The position numbers and the translations under genes are program-made. Below, in pieces: positions 20,085 to 32,000 of a stretch of 64,000 bases of DNA. Position 1 is the first letter of the stretch, and every line of letters starts with the position of its first letter. The notes beneath the pieces were generated by a model that worked only from the letters and a program-made list of their open reading frames with translations, did not search any database and was not told the origin of the DNA. The stretch is from Tomocerus qinae (taxonomy: Eukaryota > Arthropoda > Collembola > Entomobryomorpha > Tomoceridae). Location of the stretch: the NCBI GenBank assembly GCA_020055645.1, contig CM034546.1, positions 75,082,001-75,146,000 on the forward strand, read 5' to 3'.

Positions 20085-23000
20085 TCAGTTGAGAATTGTG
20101 TAATCAATGGTTGGGACGGCTCCTTCCGGTGAGTTTGCCAATTTTCGAAGCTTTTTATTTACCACGTCTGCCAAAACTTGTTTATCATAGCTTTCCAGGA
20201 AATCCATGCAAGTCTGCATGAAATAAACAAATAAAAATAGGATATCCTTAAAACTATTAATTACATTTTGGATGCTCCATCTTCTGCTAAACGATGATTT
20301 CTATACAAGTATTCGTAGTATTCGGATTTAAATAAAAATTAATATTTATATATATCTTACATTTAGTGTGGATGGATCTTCATCCCTGAGATGAAGGATG
20401 GAAACTAGAGCATCTTGACAAGAAGTTCGTACTGATGTCTCCCTGTCATAACTTCCTTTGACGAGAGCAGGAACCAGATATTTGCCTAGTTCTTTAGAAA
20501 TAATTTTGGGATGTAAGGATCTGCCTAGAACATCCGAAACCCTCCCCACGAGTTTCTTGACTTCGTTATTCGGTTTGTTAAATACCTACAGTACACAAAT
20601 GACATTTAAATGGAATTTAAATTTTTTAGTTAATGAAGTCGACTACCGAACTTACTTGGCAAAATTTGTGCACAAGAACCGAGTGCAAGGCTTTGTCTTG
20701 CAATATGCAGTGTTTGAACAAATACCCACAAGCATGAATCCCATTCAAAACGTTTAATACCTAAGAGAAAGAAATTTAATTGTAATCATGGAACTTTTGC
20801 AAATCATTTTTAACAAGATTTAAATTACCTCTTCGGAACAAAACAGTTTAAAAATAAAACTGTGAATTTTAGACTGTCGCTCATGTTGATACATTAAATT
20901 TATCGATTCCTTTAGTCCTACAGTAAATGCTGCTGTTTTTACTTGTCGAGCGGGGTCACTATCGTCTTCGGCACATAAATATAAGAAATATTAATTATTG
21001 AAATTAAAGATAAAATCTAACCATAACATGTATTATACTTACCATAGTTATAATATAAGCGATCTAAAACAAGATCAACGTCTTCGGAAGGAATCCACTG
21101 GATCAACGCCCCTAAGCAACCTGCCGATGTCATCCGAGTCGTTACATCAGCTGCAATTTTACAATTATAAGGTCAACTGTCCAAATTTCAGATTATTACG
21201 GAATTCGCACACTTACCGGACTCGAGCATTTTGAATAAGAGTTTTTCTGCTGTTTGGATAGCAGCCAGACTCATCTTACTTCCTCCAATTACAATGGCAC
21301 TTCTCAAAGCAAAAATCAATATATCCCTGTATTCAATGTAAAAACGAGAATGTAATTACAGTACGCATTTTATGGTCTCGCAATTTAATTTAGCAGCTTA
21401 TCAAACCTGATAGAAGCATCTACGTTTAGTTTTATTTCATTGAGTATCTCTTCGAAAAGACTGTCTGGTTTGCAGTGAATTCCAATTAACTCAGCAAATG
21501 CAGCGGCAGCTTTCAATCGAACATTTCTATTTGGCACTTTAAGAAATTTCAAAATGACCGTTTGTAACGGAACCAGAGATGGTTTTATTTGACCACCAAC
21601 CTTATATAAACAACATTAAACTTTTTATTTTATAAATCAACTACTAAAAAACCCACTTAAAATAAAATAATAAAATTTACCTTGGGCAATAAAAGTGACA
21701 AAGTTTCTAAAATGGTTGCATTGACAATATCTTCGTATCGTTCGCCAAGAATTCGAATTAGAGGACCAATGATGTACATTGAATATGGTTCCAGGGCTTT
21801 ATCATTGCATAAGACGGCTATATCACCCATTCCTAGTGCAGCCTGCACCTTTAACTCCACACTACCTTCCAGTAGAGCCTCCCGGTAAATGGGCCACAAT
21901 GATATTGCTCCCTAAAACATATCAATATCAATATCAATTAATAATAAATACTCAAAGAAGTAAAATGTGTAGCAATGGAATTACCCCAGGAAGACTTAGT
22001 CCAGGGACAGTCATTTTCCCTTTTAAATCTCCCTTGGTCATCTGTATGGCTTTTCTAACAATACCAACACATGCAAGATTTTTGTCCTTTCCCAAAGACT
22101 ATAATACAAAAATAGATACCATTTTACATTATCAAAGATAACAAAGGGATGATATATTAACAAAGACAAAGATGAAATATTAACAACATAAGTTAGAATT
22201 TTACTTTGACAAGAGCAGCCAATGCATCGACAGTTGTCACTAAAATTTCTTGGTTGTCATCCGCCAGTAATGGAATAAGAGCAGGCAAAAGTTCTTTTAC
22301 GCGAAGTGAAAGATTGGACTTTGTATGGTTACAAAACAAGGATATTAATGTCATGGCCGATCGCTTCATATTTATTTCTGGAGATTTTTTTAATTCCAAT
22401 AATACATCGATAAGTATTGGGATGGATCTTTCATCAGCGACAGAAGAAACTACAGTTTGGCAGTGCAGACGGATCTAAATTGTTTTTTCAAACAAAATAC
22501 AAGTAGTTGTCAATATTTGATATTAATGCAATTTGAATTTATTAAAAAAGGTTTCAATTAGTACTTGTTCTTCTTCAGGTGAGCCGAAACTTTCGCTTAA
22601 GGAAGTCACTAAGGGTTTCACGAGCTTCTTTAAGTATTTTTCCAAACCTTGACCAGCTACTGATGCCACAATAGACAAAATTTTAGTATTTACAGGAGGA
22701 ATGATCAATTGTGGTACTAAATATGGCAAAACATCTTTAGATTTGATCCGCAAGATTCGTCTCAAGCTATCCAATGCGTAATCGCTACTTTCTTTGTCCC
22801 CCTTTGAAAATTACACAGGTACATTAAGATTGAAATGGATAGTAGTATTTATTACATATCCAGACTTATTTTAGAAAAGATTGAAAAAATATTCTTACTG
22901 ATTTTTCTATCAAGAAAGGAAATATTTCATCCATTGCCCCAGTTCCGATCTTACTATGCAACGCATCAAAAGTTTCAGTGGACATTTGTCTAACTGCAGG

Positions 23001-26000
23001 ATCGGGATGACACAAAGATTTTCTGTAAGAAAATAAATATATACAATTTATTTTTGTTTCTACTCCACTAAAACGTTATAATAATTACCTGATTATAGGA
23101 ACTATTTTTGTAGCGAGCGATTTAAGGTCATATTTTGCAGAATTAATGATTTCTGTTAGGCCAATACAGATTCCTTGAATTTCGTTAGCCCCTTTAGAAT
23201 CCAGTCCTTCTTCCAGAATGGAAACAATGTACGGCAAGAAGTTTTCTCCAACTATTTTAACTAATTCTCTGATAGTCCTATTAAAGTAAAATATATTTCA
23301 TGTAATGATTAAATACAACTTTAATCTATAAATCGTCAATTGCAATTATTAGTTTTCATTAATCATTTCACCTGGCAGCTACTTGTCTTTGAGCATGAAT
23401 AGACACATGTTTTAATAACAATGGGAGCAACGTCGGTATAATTTCTCGAAGAGTTTTTGGAGAATTTGCTACAATTTGCCAAACACGATCAGCTGCCTGT
23501 TTAACTTTCAGAGTTTCGTCAAATTTTGTCATAAACACGTTGGCTAAAATTCGATTTCTACTTTCCAATCCTAATGATTGTATTAATTTCTGAAAACAAG
23601 ATGTTTATATATATTAAATCAAGTTTTTATGATTGTTTGAGGCGGGAGTGCAGAAATCTTACCTTTTGATATTCCTGAACGTTGAAGTTGTCATTGTCCC
23701 CTTCGAGTTGCTCTTCTGAAACTCCTGACAGTTCGCACAGCCAATCGCCAATTAACTGAACAGATGCACAACGTACTCTCCAATTACAGTCGGAAAGATC
23801 ATATTCGAGTTGTGGGATAAAAAGGGACATTGCCGAATATGCGTAGGTAGTTACAATACTCCGACCGGCTTTAAGAGCAATTTCTCTCACAAAATCATTT
23901 TCGTCAGCCAACGTCTGGATAAAAACCAAAATGCTATTATTAATCAATTTAATTACTAGTTTCGATATTAGATTGGTATTTAAAATGCCTTTAGTATCAG
24001 CTTGATTATGTCAGTTAAGTAAGTATTCAAGAGCTCCCTAAAAACAGCCGGCAAATATATAAACAAAGTCATGTATCCATTTTGGACATGTGGTGCCAAA
24101 TCCTCTGCATCTGCCTTTATGATTAGTTCTGCATAAATTAATGAATAATATTGTAAGAATGGTGCTTAATAATCAAAAATTAATACAAATGATAACGGAA
24201 AGGAAGCTAGGATAAAGTAAACGTACTTTGAATAAACTGGTGCAAGTCATTTGTGCTTAGACTTCCTTCAAGGACTTCCGCAAGCCCTTGAGCCGCGCCA
24301 CATTTCTGTGTAGAATTAACTTGTGATGTCAGGGTTTTCATTAACCATGGCAGTAACTCATCGTTGCTTTTCTTTCCCATTCTTGTGGAAATTCTTCCCA
24401 AAGCTTTTGCTGTGATTTCTCGAATCTATATTATATTTATTACCTTTTACAAAAATGATCGTTATGTTTTAATAGAAAAATTCACATCATTACGTCGGGC
24501 ATTGGGTCCAATAGAGCTTCCTTCAATCCTGGTATAATGGAATGAATGTATGGATACAGATCAAGCTTATCGTCTACCAGAAACAAATTTCCGACCATCT
24601 CAATTGCCATTTTACGATTTTCTACTGATCGATCTTGGAAAGCTCGTTCAAAAACAGGTATAATCAAAGCTACAGATGGCGGATCGGCTAACGTAAAGAA
24701 ATTCGTCTGACGAAGACGTTGTAGACATAATGAGCTCTTCTTTCCAGGATTTTGTAATGCCTTAAGAAGAAATTGACATAAATATTATAAGACTTAATAA
24801 TCATAATGATTAATACGATGAAAAATTATATTTACTTCCAAAATAACTGGGAAAACGGATTGAATTTCAGGATTTCGAATAGTTGATCCAACTAATTTCA
24901 AAGCATCTACAGCAGCATCTTGAACTTTATCATGAGAATCTCCAAGTGCCTGCATTTAACAAATAGACCATTTAAATAAATAAATTAATATCAATCCAAA
25001 AACTTACTAATAAAACAAAATAATAAAGTAATAGTCGACTTACTTCAATTAACTTTGGGACTATCGTGGGCAAATAATCAGTTAATTTTTCAGGATCACA
25101 GTCAACCATTTTTCCAAGTAAACCAAGAGAGGCAGTTTGTATTCTCCAATTTCCATCGTTTAAGGCTGTCAGGAGGGCCGGCAAAACCACACTGACTCCA
25201 TGTCCAGATAACCCATTTGTAAACTTTTGAGCTGCATTTTGAGCTGCTTCTTTTACATACCTTAAATTTACATCCCGAAATAAATTATTAAAAAATATTT
25301 GCATCCGTTACCAACTTAATTTTTATGATCAGTAAGTTTAATTACTTATCAGTATCTCCAAGACATTGAAGCAAATAGATTAGCATATTTACGACATAAG
25401 GTTCCAGGAGTCGACCCATAAATTCGCAGAGTAATTCCAAAATCATTAGAGCTCCTGTAAAGCCAAATAATTTATGATTAAATTGATATTGGTACATAAT
25501 GTAGTAAAAGAAATAAATAATTTTCCAATCTACCTTCTCTGTGTTTGTTATTTCCTTTATCTAGCATTCCAGCAACTATTTTGTCCATGATATAATATTC
25601 GTGTATTGAAACAATACCCAGGCCTTTAACCATCCCAGCTATTCCATATGCGGCTCCCCGTCTATTTTGGATATAATATTAATTTAAACAGATTATACCA
25701 CATTATGATTATAACAATACCCATAATAATTGCGTAAACTTTTAAAATATATTGTGCCTCTGAATTATACTGGACCATCTTTTATTAGTTCACGAGTAAG
25801 GTTACCCGTCCTACGGACGGGGCAGTAACAGGGCGCTTGAACATTCGAAAAAGAAAATTAAAAAAATTGAAATAATTAGTTAATAATAAATAATTAAAGT
25901 TTATCAAGCCGAGAATATTATTTAATTTCGTGTGTGTGTTGAAAGCCTGTATTTGTTTGTAACATTTCAACGCTACTCAGCCAAATTCAGGCTCTCGAAC

Positions 26001-29000
26001 AATAACACACACACCCACATTAAATGCAAACAGCTTATATAAACTGATGATGATGATGATTAGGATCATATTAATATAGAAAGTAAAAATTGTACCATCT
26101 TTCGCTATTTAATTCTGTATGCTATTGTTTTTGCCATTACCTACTCTTAAAATTTAATTTTTAACTTCCTGTTAAGATTTTCATTTTACCCTCTTTTTAA
26201 AATTTTAATTTTTAACCGCCTTTTATCATTTTAAATTCGAACCCCCTTAATACTTAACATTTTCATCCAGTAAAACCATACTCTTAACAATTTTAATTTG
26301 AACCCACCCTTAACAATTTTAATTTGAACACACCCTTAACAATTTTAATTTGAACCCACCCTTAACAATTTTAATTTGAACCCACCCTTAACAATTTTAG
26401 TTTGAACCCATCCTTAACAATTTTAATTTGAACCAACCCTTAAAAATTTTAATTTGAACCCACCCTTAACAATTTTAATTTGAACCCACCCTTAACAATT
26501 TTAATTTGAACCCACCCTTAACAATTTTAATTTGAACCCACCCTTAACAATTTTAATTTGAACCCACCCTTAAAAATTTTAATTTGAACCCACCCTTAAC
26601 AATTTTAATTTGAACCCACCCTTAACAATTTTAGTTTGAACCCATCCTTAACAATTTTAATTTGAACCAACCCTTAAAAATTTTAATTTGAACCCACCCT
26701 TAACAATTTTAATTTGAACCCACCCTTAACAATTTTAATTTGAACCCACCCTTAACAATTTTAATTTGAACCCACCCTTAACAATTTTAATTTGAACCCA
26801 CCCTTAACAATTTTAATTTAAACCCTCCCTCCCCCCTCCACTTTCCTTACCAAACAGATGACAGCCCACCGATTCAAACATTCACAAATGACTCCGTTGT
26901 TGTACCTTGCAAAGTTATAATCTTTGTGTGCATCCTGTGTAGAATATTCATATAGTGTATTGTATTTTGTAGTAAATTGCAAAGTGTTGCTAAAATTCCC
27001 CCATCTGGGAATTCTATAAAATATTCGAAGTACTACAAAAACAATACATGAATATAATACACAGAATGCACACAAAAAATTAATGTTGCAAGGTACAACA
27101 ACGGAATCATATTCATTCTACTTTTAATAATTTTAAACCGATTCAAACATTCACAAATGACTCCGTTGTTGTACCTTGCAAAGTTATAATCTTTGTGTGC
27201 ATCCTGTGTAGAATATTCATATAGTGTATTGTATTTTGTAGTAAATTGCAAAGTGTTGCTAAAATTCCCCCATCTGGGGAATATATAAAATATTCGAAGT
27301 ACTACAAAATACAATACATGAATATAATACACAGAATGCGCAAAAACCTAATGACACATACGGTTTATTGTACTCGGTTTTCTTGCCCGAGTACAATAAA
27401 CGGAATGTGTCATTTGTTATTGTTTGAATCGGAATTACCAATGACAACTGGGAAGAAAATCACCTTATTTATGACGATATGAAATGTGACTATATGAAAT
27501 GCGTCAAATGGTCCACAGGCAGTTCGTTACACAGAACTTGGACAACAGACTCCACGTCAGAAAGTACTTGGACAACAGACAGCATGTCAGAATGTACTTG
27601 GACAACAGACAGCACGTCAGAATGTACTTGGACAACAGACAGCACGTCAGAATGTACTTGGACAACAGACAGCACGTCAGAATGTTCTTGGACAACAGAC
27701 TGGAGCAGAGACAGAGATAGATCAAGCCAAATTACGCTTGATTTAAATCTGGCTCTGCCAGGTTGAAAATTGTTGTTCGCTCACAATCCGTTTGATGCCA
27801 CTCCTTTGCTGCTTCGAGAGAGAAGAGCAGCAAAGAAGTGGAATGAGCGGAGATAATATTATTATTGTTTTGTGTGACTTGTGTGTGTTGAGAGCCTGGA
27901 TTATTTGTAACATTCCAACGCCACTGAGCCAAATTCAGGCTCTCAAATGTTAACGGACGGACGGACTGACTGACACACTTTACACAGATCTTATATTAAT
28001 GAGATACTAAAGACATTTAGTTAGAAAGATCACTCCCTTTACTAATACTATAATATGAAAATATATTCATTTATATAGATACACACTGGTAGTAATCCTT
28101 AAAATATTTGTCTATTAAACGTCAACTACATACCTTTCTGCATAGCTAGATGCTCCGGTTGCTTTAGTGAGCAGTTGTTCCATAATCACATTTTTGTCAT
28201 CGATCATCGAAGGTACAAGTGCTGGTATACATCTAGCAACCTCTTGTTGCACCTTAATTGACAAAAAATAGTTACGTAATAAATTAAAGTAAAATTTGAT
28301 AAGGCTTCATAAATGGTAAGATTCGTTTTTACTATTTATAAAAATATTACCTTTTCAGAAGAGCTAGAGAGTGTGTCCACCAATCTTCCAAAAACCGATT
28401 TCACTTTAGCATCTGATGATTCCAAATGGCGAGCTAAACAGCCCAACAACACGACGTATGCCTTTCCTAAATTATCAAAATCTCCAGAAACGATATCTAT
28501 GCAGGCATTTTCTAAATAAGTTTCGATTATTGATTGGAAACTTTCCAAACATTCTGAAAATAAGACATTACAAATGTAATACATAATATATGTAAAGTAT
28601 GTATAATTTTCACATGAAATCTGAATTTTACCTTTTCCATATATCTTAATAATTTCGACAGCGGCTTCAAGAAATGCATTTTGGGCAGTTTGACTTTTGT
28701 CCATCAAAGTACGCGTAACAATCCATATGAGGATTCTCTTGGCCTGTAAAATAACTGTATTTGTTGTAATTATTTCATTGAATTTATAAAAAAATTGATA
28801 TTTGACAGAAACTCTTACAGTGGGCACGCTAAGGTAAGGTGAAATGGCTTTAAGTGCTAATCCAACGCCGCTTCTTTGAGTCCAATAATCTATCCCCTCT
28901 TCTATTACAAACCCAAAATTGTCCAGGATTTGTGAACCGTTGATCAAGTGATTTTGATAAATGGACACTAATTCTTCTACGACATTTTCACAATTCTCAG

Positions 29001-32000
29001 GGTACATTTTAATATATTCACCAATGCCTTTAGCACCGGAAACTCTAACTTCTTCCTCTGGATCCATTAAGCCTATAATTTAAAATCGAATAGAAAAATT
29101 ATACATAATAATATAATATTAATTTATACCTAATGTAATATTATACAGTACTTGAAAATATGAATTAAGTAGGTGAAAGAATTAATAACTTACAGGCTTT
29201 TAATTCTTCATAAAGATAGTCCCCATCAAATCCATTGTCCTGAATATAAGCCTGCGCAATTTTAGATACGCGAGCATCGCTGTCGAATTGCAACCTAACA
29301 ATATTGGCTACGGCCGTTATTAACACTTCAAAGCTTGGAGTCAAATCCTTATCCGACAAAAGGATCACTAAAGACTGGAGAAACATTCACAAAGCAGTGG
29401 TTCAAGAACAGAAAACTTTTAAGATGCTTTAGTTAAAGTGGTTTCTAAATATACCCGCAATCCCGTCTCCCGAACAAGTTTTAAATGACTTTTTACAGCT
29501 GTTAGATGAGTAACGTATTCTGGAGAACTAATTTCAATGGTGTCCCTTTTTCTTAAGTCATCCTTGGTAGCAGACTCAGCCAAAGAAACAATTACAGAAT
29601 GAGCTAATTGATGGTTATGACATTCACAAGTATCTAACATTTAAATGCCAAAAAACCATTAAAACTCATTGTATAAAGAATAAAAAATAAAAAATGTTAT
29701 ATTTAATATTATCTGTACTGCAGTCATACCCATAATACGGTACAATAAGCGATTTAGATGAACTCGAGGTAAGTATTTCGAGCTATGTTCAGGATACAGT
29801 CGAGATTCGTTAGTCTTTTGGATTGTAGTCATCGTAATATTCAGCACTGCTTCAATTATTGAAGGATCATTAGAATTTTTGTGTGCGGCCAATTGTAGTA
29901 AAGGAAAACAAAAAGTATAACTTCCACAGGAAAAATTTTCGTCCTTGGTGATTTTCTAAATTTAGAGTTCAAAAATTATTTTCCTCTTGAAATAGAATTA
30001 AAAATTTCAATCACTTTATAATTATAATTTGCCTCTTTTAGTTTTTCCAGAACATTTTTCAATGGTTTTACATTCCACTCCCCTTCAGCTTTTGGAGATA
30101 TCAACGCCAGACTGACAAGAGTTACCAAATGTGCTAAAACATTTAAATATTTTTTTAAACTTAAAACAAATAGAAATAGTAGGCTCATTCTAAATATAAA
30201 AAACATGTCTTATCAAAAATTTATAATGCTATATGTTGTTGGATAATTATTATGAGATAGAATAAACAGATAAATGGTAATTACCAAAACCACCATCCTT
30301 GCTAAAAAACAATTTTCCCATTTTTTGAAATATCCGAATTGCATGTGGGGCTGCTATGTAACTCTGCATAAGCGCAATAAATTCTTCGATGACATCATTT
30401 AAGTAATGACCAACAACTTTTAAATTTTCCTCAAGTACAACTTCAAAAAGTCCAAGGCACTGCACCACTTGAGATTCCAACTAGAGAATTTTTAAAGAAA
30501 TTATAATTTGAACCAGAAAATGACAAAACTAGGTAATTATTATTATTTGTATTTCATATCAATACCTCCTTCATAGCATTCCTAATGTTGGACTCTTTAG
30601 CCAACTGAACTTTCCTGGCTTCTTGCTCCTTAGACAGAGGTGGGGCAGCCTTCCCGGTTGCATTGCAATGCTTTTCAATCACCATTTTTCTTTGGATCTC
30701 ATTAAGCTTTTGTCTGTAGGAGTAACCTTTCCATTCTTCTCTCGTATTTTTCGACCTATGTTCATCTCTACTTTCACAAAGGTATAGAAATATTTATCAG
30801 ATTTCACATAACCGATGAAATGAAAGTATAATTACTTACGTATCAAACACAGATGCATCGTCATATAATTCCCCCTCCGGAGTCCGAAATATAAAAAACT
30901 CATCTTCTGTAACCTTCAACAGATCTCCGTTGCTTTTTAATCTACGATACAAATAAAAATGTAAAAAAATACTTTTTTCTCCGTTGAAACATTTAATTTG
31001 TTGGAAATACGGTTCTAACTTTTTAAATAGCTGGACATAGCATTGAGCCACTTTTTCTCCCAGTTGAGTACAAAAAGTTCGAACGATTCTCTGATTCATC
31101 AAACTATTGTCAAAGTTAAGAATGTAAGGCTTCACATCGGGCCATATTTCGCTGCAGACAGTGAAGATATTTTTATCCTGAGCATTGTGGAGATTGTGTA
31201 GTTTGTTAATCAACACCTCCCAAAGGTTGTTGTCACTACATTGATGGGCAAGTTGCAAAGAAGACAACGGCATCCAACTGTGCGTCATTGGAGTTTGCGC
31301 AATTTCTAGTAAAATTTTCTCACAAGATAGATCCTATTTGAACAAATATTAGAATATCAGTTTATCAGTATTAAATTAATTTAGAAAAGTTGAGCCATTG
31401 CTTTAATGCCATCCGCAACTAAGCATAATACTTACGCTAACAAGATTTGCAGAATTGGCTTTTCTCAACTGAGAAATTATTCCAGGAAAAATCTTATTGG
31501 TCATAGCACCCATAGAAGCAAATTCTGAGATTCCTTTTGGGATCTATACAAGAGAAAGTAGAATTTAATTAATTCCTGCAAGTACAGTCATCATTTATAT
31601 TTATAAAACATATTTTTATGTCTAGTCAAATTTTTCCTTAAGTTGTGATTATTAGGTAAAAAAATACAATAATAATATCCATTTCCTAACTTCTAACATT
31701 AACACTCAATAATATTATTTCCTATGATGATGATATACCTATGTCACATTATTATATTTTCTATAAATGCTATTCATAAAATCTAGTTACAGTTATTGAA
31801 TTTCAATGAATAAAAATGTAGGTTGAAACTGTTTTTAGTTACCTCAAAGTTATCACTTGCCAGCACTAATGCGATTAGTTTACAAATATCTTTAAAGTTC
31901 GCCATCGCTGTCATTAAAATGTGTTTTGCCATTCGAATTAGCTCCATTTTTGTTACAGAGGACAACAGACTGACATTGTTTTCGTTGACACCAGCAAGAA

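Noticed and set aside
26270..26822. CRISPR-like regular repeats
   Set aside because: The units are contiguous with no unique spacers, in a eukaryotic intron; it is a minisatellite.
27479..27766. Thr/Ser/Cys-rich 95-codon frame
   Set aside because: Product of the 30-bp minisatellite (a multiple of three), lying in a GCN1 intron, with equally open frames on the other strand.
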